From NCBI RefSeq assembly GCF_019649055.1, contig NW_026570273.1:558001-622000 (forward strand): DNA of 64,000 nt, in the 5' to 3' direction. Positions 48,566 to 61,076 of this stretch are shown here, piece after piece; the first letter of the stretch is position 1; each line of letters begins with the position of its first letter. The position numbers and the translations under genes were made by a program. Source of the stretch: Paramacrobiotus metropolitanus. Its lineage: Eukaryota; Tardigrada; Eutardigrada; Parachela; Macrobiotidae. The notes under the pieces were generated by a model, which saw only the letters and a program-made list of their open reading frames with translations, was not told the DNA's origin and did not search any database.

Positions 48566-49150
48566 TTCAGTACTTGATGTTTAGTAGTTGAAGTAGTTGA
48601 TTTCAGGTAAACCGCTCACACAATATTCGAAATTCAGTCATACATTTTCCCAACCGAGGCTTAAGTTATGTTAAGCGCAAAATGAAATTCATATTGAATG
48701 TGTTACTGACATGTTCTAAACTAAATTTTCTAGAATATTTATGGTTGTTTCTTTACATTTATAGCTCCGTTTATTATATTTACAGTAAGATATTAGCGTA
48801 ATTCAATTGTTCATTTACACAACATGCTCCTTATTCCTTATTGCGTAACAAAAGATCACTAACGCTAAGTGCAATCTTGCTTTACGCCTTGCGACGTGGT
48901 TGTATCATAACGGGAAAACACCAACACTTTCGACCTTCTACCGAAATAACTAACTGACTTAGCTGAATTCTGCAGCATTGAGTACTTAATGACGACAGTT
49001 ACAAATTCAAAACAAACCGCATTTCCGATCCAGTTAATTCCGTTTCCTAAATCTTTGTACAACTACCACATTACTTTCTTCGATTCTAAAAATTCTCAAC
49101 CGAGGCCGGAGGCCGAGGTTGAGCTTGTAATAACAATTATAACCGCAAAC
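48566..49150. other. No recognised gene
   Basis: AT-rich sequence between the minisatellite and the next TFP gene. A short palindrome, CTCAACCGAGGCC / GGCCGAGGTTGAG, lies at 49096-49124 just before the start codon region. Confidence 0.4.
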
Positions 49151-51374
49151 ATGGGGTGCGTTGTTTACTCAGTTCTTACAATCGTCTTTATTACGGGTAT
49201 TACAAAAGGTAAGTCATAAATAAATTTACAAAACGTGGCATTTTAATATTAGATCAATTTAGATGTAAGGATGATTGAATCTGTTAATCAATGTAAAGCA
49301 TGTCGTACATCATTCTTAGTGAAAGGCCGCAACAATCTTTTGCCGGATTTACTTAATATTCGTGTATTAACACTTACGCGACGCATCCATATTCCTTGCA
49401 GTTTATTATGCCTTTGTCGCTCATCTACGCAGTTCTGAAAATTTGCTGACTATAAAAATTAATTGTATATGGAATTAAGAAAACGCAAGCGGTATAATAA
49501 TGGACATTGCGCCAAAACGCAAAGATTTTCCCAGACGATAACGTTCTGGTTGCAGTGCGAAATGGGTGGCCAAATACTAACCTATTAGATCCTTGAATAC
49601 GAGAGTGCACTTGCAAACATCGTTAAAATTATCTGTTCTCACAATAAACGGTACTACACTCTGTACTCTATACAGTGCAACTTATCGGTCGCTTTCCAAA
49701 TTAAATGTTGTAATCAAACAGTCAATGTCCAGAATAATGCCTTTGCACCTAAACTTCTTCAAACAGGAACTGAAGCGACGATTTCGTGTTACCATTGCAA
49801 CAGTCACGCCGGCATGGCGTGCGGGTTAACGGCCGGGTGGAATGTTTCCGATTTGGAAAAAGATGTGAAACCCTGCCCGGATGGATTCTGTTACAAATAC
49901 GAAAAGGTACGCAGAATATTAAGATGAACTGCTCAGCATGGATCAACCAATAATCGCTGCTATGCTTTGCAGAGCGAGACATTTGCAGGAAAGGGTAATT
50001 ACATACACATATAGAACGAATTTATTACAAAACAGTGCTTTTGGTTTTAATTATGACGTAGCTGCTGACAAAGAATTGTAAATTCTACTCGTACGATTTA
50101 GCATTCGGAGTGGAGCGCGGTTGTGGTCGAGTATCGTGCTACGCGCTTCCCTATCAAGGAAATATTTCGGAATTATGCGAGGTGGGCGCGGATAACACCC
50201 GGAAAGGCAAGAATGTTCCCACTGGACCGCCGTTTAATCAGCAGTATACCTTTATCAATGAGCATCACACTCAGACCGGACGACTGCAATACTGCGATAG
50301 CGACCGGTGTAACAGTCAGCCCACACATTTCGCGGTGGATACGGAACGTAAGCACTTTTTTCGGTACGACGTCGTACTGCTTATCCCTTGAGGCTTTGTC
50401 TAGAAATACTTCAGATATTTCAATGAATTGCAGTCGAAGCCGAGGCTCGCGCACCCTACTACTGTGTTGCGTGCAAAGGTCCGGTGAATGGCTCGTGTGG
50501 TGTTTTGGGCGCCAGTGAGGAAGCGATGCCCACTGATCCTTATCCATGTCATTACGGCTATTGCTTTACTTACGTTTGGGTAAGTTTAACCTTCCACCGA
50601 TTCCCCTGATAATAAAACTGAAGGCAATGAACCAGTACACATTTTTTAAAATATTTTTATGATGATTTTTTTATGCCTGAATACCGTTAACATGGCTTTT
50701 GGCGCACCACAATGCATCAAAATGTTTGCTGCTGGTGGTTCATCCCTTGTTAAACACAGGAATTTATGGAGGTTGTTTTCTTCAGGCTGAAGGCAATAAA
50801 AATGTGCCGACGGTATGGCGTGGTTGTGGACCCTTGGCATGCAAGCATGTCCCCGGTGCAGTGGGATCGATCGGCCTATGTGATGACGCCGATAAGCTGC
50901 AACCGGTCGACACCAGCAATGGGGATCCTTTTAACAAGATCCGCTCCTTCTCGGCTCGCCAAGAGCCCACCTGGAAACTGCGAGCCGGCTCGGTGCAGTA
51001 CTGCAAAGCCGGCAATCTGTGCAATTACCAGTCGGTTCGCAGTTTCCCCTTGAAGAACTTGTATCAGCATCGCACGCCAGTAAGTCTATGATTTTTCTGA
51101 GAAAAGATGCGCTGTTTAACATATCCACAAAGTGGCGTGAATCAGATAATACGATGTTTTGAAATTTGGGCAACCTACATGTATGTGATAGCCATGGTTG
51201 CAGACAGTGCAAGAAGTGTTGAATAACCTGATGCTGCCGGACGGCTTACCTTTCGGAAACACCGAACCATCAAGAACCGAAGCTACGCAGATGTTTCACA
51301 CAATGGATAAGAACGGCGACGGGGTTTTGGAGGAGGCGGAATTCAGCAGCGGCGTCCGCTGTACACTCGGCTGA
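49151..51374 (+). CDS. Secreted protein with two three-finger (Ly6-type) domains and an EF-hand
   Basis: Seven exons: 49151-49208, 49767-49906, 49973-49994, 50111-50347, 50434-50579, 50786-51079, 51204-51374; phases agree, giving 355 aa. Residues 1-19 form a signal peptide (MGCVVYSVLTIVFITG). TFP 1 (about 24-148): SCYHCNSHAGMACGL, CPDGFCYKY, RGCGRVSCYALP, YCDSDRCN. TFP 2 (about 160-290): YYCVACKGPVNGSCG, CHYGYCFTYVW, RGCGPLACKHVPG, YCKAGNLCN. Residues 334-345 (DKNGDGVLEEAE) are a canonical EF-hand loop in the last exon. Exon lengths equal those of the 43559 gene for exons 1, 2, 3, 5 and 6, showing common descent. Its near-identical but decayed duplicate is at 3446-5535. Likely extracellular and disulphide-rich; binding partner unknown. 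Confidence 0.88.
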
Positions 51375-52026
51375 GACAGCTAATTACGGGCGTTTGCTAC
51401 TTTTTGTAATTGTTCTTTCGTAGACTGCCACGCAACAGGCCTTGTCTGGCAAAATTTTTCTAGAGTTTCATGTGAAATTGCATTAGTAAATCTAGAGCAT
51501 GCTCATATTAATGCGGATTTGTTTTCGGCGAAACAATTTGCCAAAGTGAAGAAATTAGATTGATCCGATATTGATTCTCGGAATTTCTAGCTAGATCGGT
51601 AGATAATCTGGCCTTGTGCAGAATGCAGTGCAGAATCTAGTATAAAAACTATTAACTAAATGAGTGCTTCACAAACGTTTTTTGTCCTGAAGCCTTTTCT
51701 ACAAGCAAATGTAAAGCATAGAAAAGGCTCTGGTGGCTTAACAAGCATCTGCTTTTCTGTAATGCATTTTCGACAGTACCGCGCCATATCGCGACAAATC
51801 GCGATGGAAATTACGATTGTGTGTGATCAACTGATAACATTCAGTCACCCATGTTTCACCGATGCAGAGCCATTCGATCTTTTCTTCTCCATACGGTATA
51901 GCTGTCAGCCTGCCACTGATTTAATTTAACTGGCATGCAGTCGATGGTTGGGGATTTCTAGTTTCGCGAATATCTCTTCGGCAGAACTTTGGATACTATC
52001 CATATTATATAGATCCACAAAAAAAC
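51375..52026. other. Spacer between two TFP genes
   Basis: No gene is seen. It shares blocks with 5536-6788, marking the non-coding part of the segmental duplication. Confidence 0.5.
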
Positions 52027-53708
52027 ATGAGCATGAAGTGGAGAGTAATTGCTTCTATACCATTTCTATACATGACCTTCGTCTTTAAAGGTATGTATCA
52101 TAGTTTCAGAATTCTAAACCGATCTTACAAAAACTGTACATGTACATATCTGTATCTGTACATTTTCCCGCATAAGCAATAGGGCAAAGTCGCAAACGAA
52201 TAAACAACAGGCATGTTATAACGATGCGAATGTCTAGCTAATAGCTATACGGCTTCAATGGCCGGTTTTTCGATGATTTATTCCTGGCCAGGGCTACGGG
52301 AAAGGCCATCGTCGCGTGACCGACTCGCGTGCAATAATAAACGTATAGAATATGTTTTGCTGCAGCGCGCGGATATGTTTCTTCTTATTCATGCATCTCC
52401 TGCAAGAGTTTGGTGAATGAATCGTGTGGCGCTTTACCACAGGCCACAGAAGGTGAACACATGGACCCAGTGTTCACCGTCGGGAACTCTACCGCACTGC
52501 TTCACTTACGTTTGGGTAAGTACGGAATACAGAGTAGTGAGAGTACGATGTACAGACTCTGTTCCAAACACTGAAACGGACTGTGTCACAGATAAAAAGC
52601 GGCAATATTAGACCAATCAGAAATTGCTTTACCTCTGCGCCCGGACGAGCGAAGCCGGTATTATTGTACCGGCAATTTTAACAGTCACAATTACTTGCGC
52701 TGCATTGTCCTAACAGCCAAAAGCAGAACTGTTGCGAACTTTAATGCCAAAACCGACGTACACTTCAGTCGAATAAGCATAGGAATGATTTCTTAACCGG
52801 AAGCTACTGTCGCGTCTCACTACGCAACAGCACATGCAGGCGCTGTGTCTGCTAGTTTTGAGTTTCATAACAAGCTAAGTGCACATTTGCGAGAGATTTG
52901 CGCTATAGTGAGCCGGCAGTACCGGTAGCACGTCAATTACTTGAACGTCGTTTCGCTTCCCGACAATTTGCTGACCGATATTTTGTTGATCCGCAAATGA
53001 TGGTCAGCAAGTTTTTGGTAGCACGATAGTGGCCAACATATTGTCGTGGCGCCGGCGATATCGGCATTTCCAGTGTTTAGGTTTCTTAACCAAACGGCTG
53101 GACCGACGGGCTGGTAGCTAATCAAAACCAGTGCTACATTCCGTTTTATTTGCGAACCAAAACCCCAGCGTGTGCTCTTCCAGGCTGAACCTCCTGGCAT
53201 GCCAGTGGTGTGGCGGGGATGCGGTGGCAGCATTCCGTGCCGATTGGTCCCTGGTGCTTCGGGTTCGCTGGCTCTGTGCGACGAAAACGATCGACTGGCG
53301 CCCGTTTCCGGCGGGCTACACAATCAGTTTCAGCCATACCACGAATGGATTCGATCCGGGGATGAGCGGTCAGCCACGCTCCTCAGCTGCAACGCAAGCC
53401 AGAAATGCAATTTCCAGCCAGTTGGCGATTTCCCCTTGAAATTCGTCCGATATTTCCCAACAAAGGTAGGAAGTGACCTTCTCCAAAGGAATTAACGCAA
53501 ACGTAGAATTTTTCGCACATGCCGGTAACTGACTATTTGGCGATAATTTGTTCATTCTGATCAATGCGCACAACGGTTTTATAGAGAACATTAAACAAGC
53601 TTTTAACGTCTTAGACATGATGCATGCTTTTTGTATTCACTTAATTTTTGCTGCTGATTTTAGACTGTCCAGGAATACGTAAACATGTTGCTACCAGCGC
53701 GACAATAA
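52027..53708 (+). pseudogene. Short one-TFP relative, probably frameshifted
   Basis: Exons: 52027-52090 (signal peptide, MSMKWRVIASIPFLYM), 52366-52515, 53184-53465 and 53664-53708. Exon 2 has YSCISCKSLVNESCG in one frame and CSPSGTLPHCFTYVW in another. Its 150-bp length breaks the phase needed for exon 3, implying a one-base insertion. Exon 3 is open and well conserved (WRGCGGSIPCRLVPGASGS, SCNASQKCNFQ). The last exon starts TVQEYVNMLL like the EF-hand exon of its relatives but stops after 14 codons, so there is no EF-hand. It matches the second half of the two-TFP genes: one TFP domain only. If exon 2 uses an unseen splice site, the gene could still work. Confidence 0.6.
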
Positions 53709-54711
53709 TTCACTATTCCCAGCGACGGTATGCTGAAAACTAACAGCTGTCGTGATTCGTGAAACCCTGGCCAGCCGAATCGCCTCATCATTCTATGACT
53801 GCCTTCAGAACCGATTGGATACAACCGTTACTTCCACGTCCACTCCAATTTTTTTTAGATTGTCTCTACAATAAATCGTAATGTCTTTTTCTGCTTTGAT
53901 AGACCGTTACCTGACGTCTGATTGCTTTTATTGCTTTTCTAAATAGTCCTGCCAATAAACAGTCATGAGTACAGTAAAACGCCAGAAAAGACAAAAGCCG
54001 CAGTGTACGGTTACGGCCGCAAAGGCAGTACTGTATGTAATATATGGCAGCATGTATGCGTATTCGTGCAATCGTTGTGATGCAAGGGTTTTCATACGGT
54101 ATGAGCGACTTCTGCGAACGCACCCAAAATTCTGTGCGTTGCGACGTACTGCAGCTGTTGCAACGACGTAACGCACGCAAATACTGTAAATGCATAACAA
54201 GCATTTCATTGTGCGGAATTATATTCCACAATAAGAAAATAACTTCTAAAAGTCTATCGCTGCCAGGAGCAATCAAATAATTTATTCCGACGGTAATTAG
54301 GAAAGTGACAGCGCCATCAATAACGCGGCTGTTCAACTAGAGTAGAGAAACATAAGAAACATTGATGCATGCGACTCTTCATTGTGTTGAACCAGAGTAG
54401 AGAAACTTTAATAAAATTAATGGCAATTTCTTGCCAGAGAAAGCTGATACACCGCTGTACTGTAGACAAAAGTAATTAAGTAGTATCTGTAAGTATTCAG
54501 CTGAGCAATAAATAAGTATCCGCCTTTAAGCGTTCTCTGGACGGAACTGCTTGAATTTTATTTTACAGTCCGAATTTTGTATGCTTTGAGTTATTTCTGC
54601 AGTTGACTGGATATGAACTCCATTAAACTTGCTGAGAGCGGTTATTGGAAACTTTTAAGCGAAGACATCATTTGTTGCATACTAGAAGTCCTCGAAGATA
54701 AATTGCTCATC
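53709..54711. other. No recognised gene
   Basis: Frames on both strands (for example 54336-53866 -) have no domain. A frame-open ATG at 54613 lies upstream in frame with the next gene, but the signal peptide begins at the ATG at 54712, which is preferred. Confidence 0.4.
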
Positions 54712-56833
54712 ATGAAATTACGATCTGTTCAATATATTTCGCTTTCTGTGCTCCTGATGGCATGTATCGATGGAGCTTTCTGCTACGACTATTCAGGATT
54801 CGAAGGTAAGTGTTAATTTTGTGCAGTTTTATGCCAAGAACTGGCGGTTAACGAGAATTGTGAGAAAACATCCGTACCATTCTATGGAACTGTTTCTGAT
54901 AGTACGCATGGAGCACTACTGTGACCGGATACTCTACTTATCGTGTCCCGACAGCGACGATGCTGCAGGGCGAGCGGGAAGATTGCACTACTGGATTATT
55001 CCGTTGCAGAACTGCTCGGTCAGCGTGCAGACCGTCTGTACGGCACCGCATGCCATTTATTTCAACATACCGTAAGTAACGCAGAGCGGTAGAAGCATTG
55101 CTTCTCTAATCTAACCTAATGCTGGTGATTCATGCGCATTGGACGGGTCCGCACTGCGCACTGTCCATTGATTTATTTATTAAATTTATAAATAATGGAC
55201 CGACTGGCCGTTTCTTTTTTTGTCTGTATTTTAACATGTATTGTACAGAGGTAGTTAACACGTATAATTAACGTAGTTTTAATTATAATAGATCTTCAGT
55301 ATTAACGCTATGCGCTTATTTGTTTGGTATAAAGTACAAATACGACCGCATTTTATTCTTCCTTTTTTTTAAACTAGACGCTCGGATTTAGCCACGGAGG
55401 ATTCCCTGGAAGTTTATGAGAACGGGGAGTTGGACAGCCATGGCAGCCTTATTAAGCGTATTCCGGGCGGCTCCAGTCCGAGTAACCCTGAGCCCAAATC
55501 AGTAGCACAACTCTTGACATCTGTCAGCAACAAACAACGCCTTGCCTTCAACATGTTCATTAAACCGAAAACTTCGCACAACTACTCGCATGAAGTGGTC
55601 ATCGATTATACCATTGTGAAGGGTATGAAATGTTAATGCTACTCACCCATGTATAGTTGCAGGTGAAAACCATTAAAGCCTACGTACCATTTTGGTAAAG
55701 AAAATAAATTCGGTTTTTTCGTCGAAAGGAAGAAAAACTTACGATAAACGGAACAGACAAAACGGAGCGGTATTGGTAATAGCGTTAAGCGGACTTCACA
55801 GATTTCGATAACTTTACTGGAGAGTGCAGAAATTCTCCAGACCTGGTAATCAAAGTGTAATTTGTGAAATGCTGCAGGTGCGGCAGGACCGAGGGAGACC
55901 TACTGCCGTGCCTTGAACGGTTACATCCACAGTGACATCATCTGTGTGGACAGCAGCGATGACCGACTGAACTGCCCGCGAGCATATGATCACACCATCG
56001 ACATCTCCAATCGCGCTGACGGCCAGCAGACGTGTAATATTCATTCGGTGGTTCCAGAATCAGTCTCCTTACCTTTCCCGCAACTAATCCGTAAATATTA
56101 GCATCTTCATACAGTTACCGCATAAAATGATAACATAGCGACATTTTGTGTAGAACGCCGTCGTACTTTGGATAATGTGATAATACAGTAGTTACAACGA
56201 TTTGCTTTCGACATTACAGCGGCCAGACTTCCAGCAGTAACAAGCTGCATCCAGTGTTTAAGTTTGATTACGGAACAGTGCGGTCTGCATGGCTCGGCCG
56301 CTGGACAAGTGCAGCGCGAAGCTTGCAGCTCGGGATACTGCTATACATATGTTAAGGTACATATGTATGCGCATTATCAATAACACCCGAAAGCATACTT
56401 GATTTTTCTCATATTTGCTTCGCTTTAAGAGTACGTTTTCAGACATTGCTCGAACGTGTTTTAACAGAATGAAGTTTACAGAAATGTTTACAAAAATGCT
56501 TTTAAAATAAAAGCATAGTTTGTCGTTAAAAATTACTTTTCATTATTCTGTGCAGTTCATCAGCTTGTCTAATGATGTTTATCCTTACAGGCCGGTTCCA
56601 TACCGCTCGTTATGCGCGGCTGTGGCGGCGTCCTCTGCAGCTTGATTCCGGGTGCGGGTGGTTCCACTGTCCCGTGTGACGAGCACGGTCGGTTGGTGCC
56701 GGTGAACACCAGTGCCGGCCGGGAGTTCAACCAGATGCGATTCTTCTATTCGTCCGAGCAGGCATCGCAGAGCGGCTCGGTGCAGTACTGCAACAACGGA
56801 CCAAACTGCAATTCCGGACCCGTTCCCGGTTAA
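54712..56833 (+). CDS. Secreted CUB-like plus three-finger (Ly6-type) protein
   Basis: Six exons: 54712-54805, 54903-55071, 55378-55622, 55878-56090, 56220-56356, 56591-56833; all phases agree, giving 366 aa. Residues 1-24 are a signal peptide (LSVLLMACIDGAF). Residues about 36-168 look like a CUB domain: HYCDRILYLSC, WIIPLQNCSV, EDSLEVYENGEL, LTSVSNKQRLAFNMF, VVIDYTIV. A Cys-rich segment follows (ETYCRALNGYIHSDIICVD, QQTCNIHSV). Residues 246-366 are a TFP domain: SCIQCLSLITEQCGL, CSSGYCYTYVK, RGCGGVLCSLIPG, YCNNGPNCN. The final two exons closely match those of the 57852 gene. If intron 4 is retained, a TAG follows at 56099-56101, giving a CUB-only form. Likely extracellular; ligand unknown. 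The CUB call is by pattern and less certain than the TFP call. Confidence 0.8.
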
Positions 56834-57851
56834 ACGCAAAAAAATAGTACAATAATACTGCTTTTATTGCGTGGCGCGCACTCGGAAATTTGTTTCAGGG
56901 GCAAAAGTGTTTACAGACGTAGTTTAATATATGAGTACGTCAGGAAAATTATGCTTATAAAACTGAAAAGCAATGGCATGTTTTCGTTGCGAGGTTTCAC
57001 ACTGTATTTTGGGTACTTGGTACAATTTGAACCACAGGTGCAGTTGTTACTCGCAGAACGTGATAAACCAGTGTTATCAGCTTGCTGTAAAGTTGCTGAA
57101 AATCAGGATCTTTCAGATTGATTCTGTGACGTTTTAAGGACCCATGCGACAAAAAGAAATAATTCAATAAACTATGCGATAAAAAAGGGGATAAACAAAA
57201 CGAAAACCTAGCTATTAAGGCTGCCCAACAAATATCGCTGGATGTTCTGCCAATATTACATAAAATTGGATTCAATTACCTCAGAACATCCTAAGAAACC
57301 TAAGAAAATCCAAGGCCTAAGAAAATCTAATGCTTAATGAGGTTTCTTTTTACTACACTAATTACTCTGTCTTGACTGGCTTGTGCTGATAAATAGAGGC
57401 CTAAGAATAACTTAAGAAAATTAAAAATACGAGCATAGCATACGTAGTAGCATTAAGTGATATTGATTAAAATTAAAGCGATGTTTTAGTGTACTGGCAT
57501 AAATTTGCAAAGGCTGCATAGCTGTCAGGTAGAAAATGCAGTTAAAATCCAATTACAGACCTTAATACTGTCAGCACCGCCAATCCACTCACAGTAATAC
57601 TGCAAAACAAAAAAGCCTGAGAGGCGACTAAACAGGAAATGCTACAGTCGCATGCTATTGCACTTTCACTGGGGAAATTTAATTTCACTCGCTCAAGAAC
57701 GCCGGTAGACATCGGTAGACAAAGTGAATAATAATATTATGTAATCGTCTGTATAAGCAATAAACAGACGCGTCTATAACTATTGTTTAGTTGAAGCTGC
57801 TTGCATTCATCTCCGCGCAATAAATTCTAAAACGTTCCTCCCATTTTTGCG
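56834..57851. other. Intergenic, includes CCTAAGAAA-type repeat
   Basis: No gene is seen. AATAAA at about 57165 could serve the preceding gene. The CCTAAGAAA-rich patch at 57283-57423 recalls the start of the window. Confidence 0.4.
57283..57423. repeat. CCTAAGAAA-rich degenerate repeat
   Basis: Repeated CCTAAGAAA units (for example TCCTAAGAAACCTAAGAAAA) are followed by TTTTTACTNNNNTAATT, as also seen at 1-110. Probably a second copy of the same degenerate element. Confidence 0.4.
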
Positions 57852-60488
57852 ATGGCTTGGATGTGGATCGCGTTGTTCTTGCTGGGTACCGCTGATTCAG
57901 GTTTGGCAATGCCCGTAATTTAAATAAATAAATAAGTTTTGACAACCTTAAAATTTATTAAATTTCACGAAATTAGAAAAATAACCGTGGTTAATTCAAA
58001 AAAATTTGCGGAATACAGTATATAGTATATACCTTGTTGCAAAAACGTGACAAGCCTTTACTTAATATACGTATACGTAGTACAAGAAGTATTACTACTA
58101 GATTACGCGAAGCAAAAATTTGTTCGTGTAGTCGTTTAATTTTCGAAGTTTAATCACGCAAATACGAGCGCAACGGCGTCTTCTTTTTGAATAATTTAAA
58201 AAAAACATCATAAATTGCCTTTTAGAAGTCGAATTTCAGATTAAAATTATTTGTTGGACAGTGAATGGCCAACTTAACAAAAAGTTATTCTTTCATTCAA
58301 GCTTACTTTTTGCAATCAGTTCGCTCAGTGATATACTGTGTGAGACTAATTCACTGCTCTGCAGTTATCCTGTTTATTGTGAATAAAAAACGTTCTACAG
58401 GGCTGGCTGATGTCATTTCGTGCTATAACTGCAATGGCACGGTGGAGCAAGCCGGCGCAGCTGGAACCGCTTGTGGCTGGTACAAAGGATGGACGCCGTC
58501 CAACCTAGACAAGCGGACCGGCATCGTCTGTCCGGAGGGAGTTTGCTTCACTCTTATGATGGTAACCCAACACCATTACGTTTTTTGCTTGCTCTTTCAC
58601 AAATTTACGCGTCTTATTTACTCCCATGTCTTATTCTTAGGGCGGCACTGGTCAAGGTACGAGTACGAACTCGAGAAAAAATGACGAAAATACCAAGTTC
58701 GGCAGACTGCCATGCATCTAACAGCTACCCAAACCGCTTCTTTGTTATACATCGGTGGCAGTCTTACTCCTTTAAATATGAATTACAATTACGGGAACAC
58801 CGTCTACGCACATATTGACAGAGGAATGCTTAATATGCATTACTGTTACTTATCAACAACGATTTTAAAGGCTGGGGTTATGTAGTGGGGACCATATATC
58901 GCGGCTGTGGCTTGGTAACCTGCGATAAGCTGCCGCGTGGCTGGGAGAAGCAGGAAGTGTGTGATAGCACTGCGAACAAAGTCAAAACGCCGTCCGTGAA
59001 TGAAAATGAGAAGTTCAACGACATCCGCGTATTTCTAGCCACCTTGCCCGGCAACGTGAATGTCAGCAGTCTGCAGTACTGCGATAAAGACTGGTGCGGT
59101 ACGGGCGGCGAACTGATTGCCCAACGCTTCACCACAGCGTTAGAAGCTGCCTCTGCGCCACCGGCTGACACGACGACACCAGCGCCACTCGCTCCTGTCG
59201 TGATACCGGTGGTGGTACCGCCACTGGCTACGAAATCTGTCAACAACGGAACTGCCGCGCGATATCAGTCAACCAATCAGCCGGCGAATAACGGAGCGGT
59301 GGCGGTGACCGTTGTTACGAGCGGCATGTCAGGTTCGTTACTTCGCGGTGTACAATGTCGAAAAAGGAAGTAGAAAACCAAAAATTGGTTCGAGTTTCAA
59401 GAATTTATTTTTTAAAGTCATAAAATCACTAATGCGCTTAAGCAAATACTCGCAGACTCAATACTAGTTCGAACAGAGAAGCGCTTCGTTGCGCAGAATG
59501 TGTTAAAACGAAGAACCTTTGTACTTTTATGTTCCTCGGTTTTTAACTTGTATGCTGGAATTTAGGGACGTCATTAGTCAGGCATATTTTATTAAGATCC
59601 TGGTTTCCGCTAAGTCGTAGTGTACAACGAGAACTTGCAGACACCATTTGCCCCTATCTACGTAACTGTAGCTGTGAACAGCTAAAAAAACCCCAGTAAA
59701 ACATTTTGTAATAACTAAACAAAAATAATGTATTTGTATTACAGTGCCCAGCATTCCGTCAGTAAACAGCTGCATTCAATGTTTGAGTTTGGTTACGGAA
59801 GAATGTGGTCTGCAAAGCCCGGGCGATGAACAAGCACAACGGGTGGCATGCAATGCCGGATACTGCTTTACTTACGTGAAGGTACGAAAAACAATAAATT
59901 AAAACGGTAAAATACATTTAGTACAGGTGAAATTTTCAAGAATGCTAATCAAATCTTCTTCATATATTTTGATAAGCTAGCGCAAAAACTATCACTTAGC
60001 TTTCCGGTAGAAATTTCAATCGTTTTGAAAACTCAACACTGGCCGTACACTATAGATAACTTGGGTACTACCTGAAGAATTTTTTTGTTTTCTGATCCGT
60101 CAATAGAGCGCGGCCGGACGCTCGAACATTTGCAGGGCAGCGTAATTATATTCTACGATGCTGTTTTAAATGCAAACTGCGAGCTTTTTCCCACTATTTT
60201 CAGTTGCGTATTTGTTTGATTCATTTGTCAATCTTACAGACCGAAGCCGGGTCTATACCGTTCGTCATGCGCGGCTGTGGTGGCGTCCTGTGCAACTTGA
60301 TTCCTGGTTTCGGCGGCTCCAGCGTCCCTTGTGATGACCACAGCCGGTTGATACCATTGAACACCACAGCTGGCCGGCTGTTCAACGAAATGCGCTTCTT
60401 TTACACGCCCAAGCTGGCAGCACAGAGCGGAGCGGTACAGTACTGCAACAACGGGCCAAACTGCAATGCCGGGCCTATTCCCGTTTAG
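57852..60488 (+). CDS. Secreted protein with two three-finger (Ly6-type) domains and a Pro/Thr/Ala linker
   Basis: Six exons: 57852-57900, 58401-58561, 58641-58656, 58886-59332, 59745-59881, 60240-60488; phases agree, giving 352 aa. Residues 1-16 are a signal peptide (MAWMWIALFLLGTADS). TFP 1 (about 20-125): SCYNCNGTVEQAG, CPEGVCF, RGCGLVTCDKLP, YCDKDWCGTGG, where the usual Asn after the last Cys is Gly. A linker of about 90 residues is rich in Pro, Thr, Ala and Val (APPADTTTPAPLAPVV), possibly O-glycosylated. TFP 2 (about 230-352): SCIQCLSLVTEECGL, CNAGYCFTYVK, RGCGGVLCNLIPG, YCNNGPNCN. It has no EF-hand and no GPI-type hydrophobic tail, so it is probably soluble and secreted. The second TFP is very close to that of the CUB-like gene upstream. 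AATAAA is at 60602-60607. Confidence 0.85.
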
Positions 60489-61076
60489 AAGCAAAAACAC
60501 TGCCGTTAGTTGGATAACATAACTGAATTGTTTTCTGCGCCATAAAAAACGAACCGTTCCAGTTGCTTGCTGTAACGCCGAAAACGTTTCTTGCGTGAAA
60601 AAATAAAAGTAGTGGTGTACTCTTATTCAGGTGACTCAGGAATATGATTGCCGTATTGAAAGCTTAACGCAGGAGCTATAATCATGTTGACACTTTCTAT
60701 CCCATCGTTTAGGTACAGTAGAAACTGGAAACCGTGTAGACTTAAAACGCTTCCACAAATATCCGATTTCAACAAGTAATCCGGGGCGTCCAACACGCCG
60801 ACGGTTACATTTTCACAGAATTTTTCGCATTGTCGATTTAAATTCTGAAGTGGCTGAACACATTTCCGCTGACGCTTTGCAATTACTGAAACCGCTGCAT
60901 CCAAGATGCCATTGCAAAACAACCGACCTACAGCGGAGTGAGAGACCTGACAACACGGGCATACAGCTGCTTGCTTGTCCAGCCACCCGGTGAAATTTTT
61001 TTTGCTTTCCTTGTACAGCTGTAAAACAAATTGTTACTCTTATTCTTTTCAATAAATTTTGCTCTCCAAAAACAAA
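60489..61076. other. Spacer with polyadenylation signal
   Basis: AATAAA at 60602-60607 lies 114 bases past the upstream stop. No gene is recognised in the rest; minus-strand frames here have no domain. Confidence 0.5.

Noticed and set aside
54806-54902. Frameshift inside the CUB-like gene
   Set aside because: Using the acceptor TGATAG at 54902 instead of earlier AG sites gives a 97-base intron and an open frame, so no lesion is needed.
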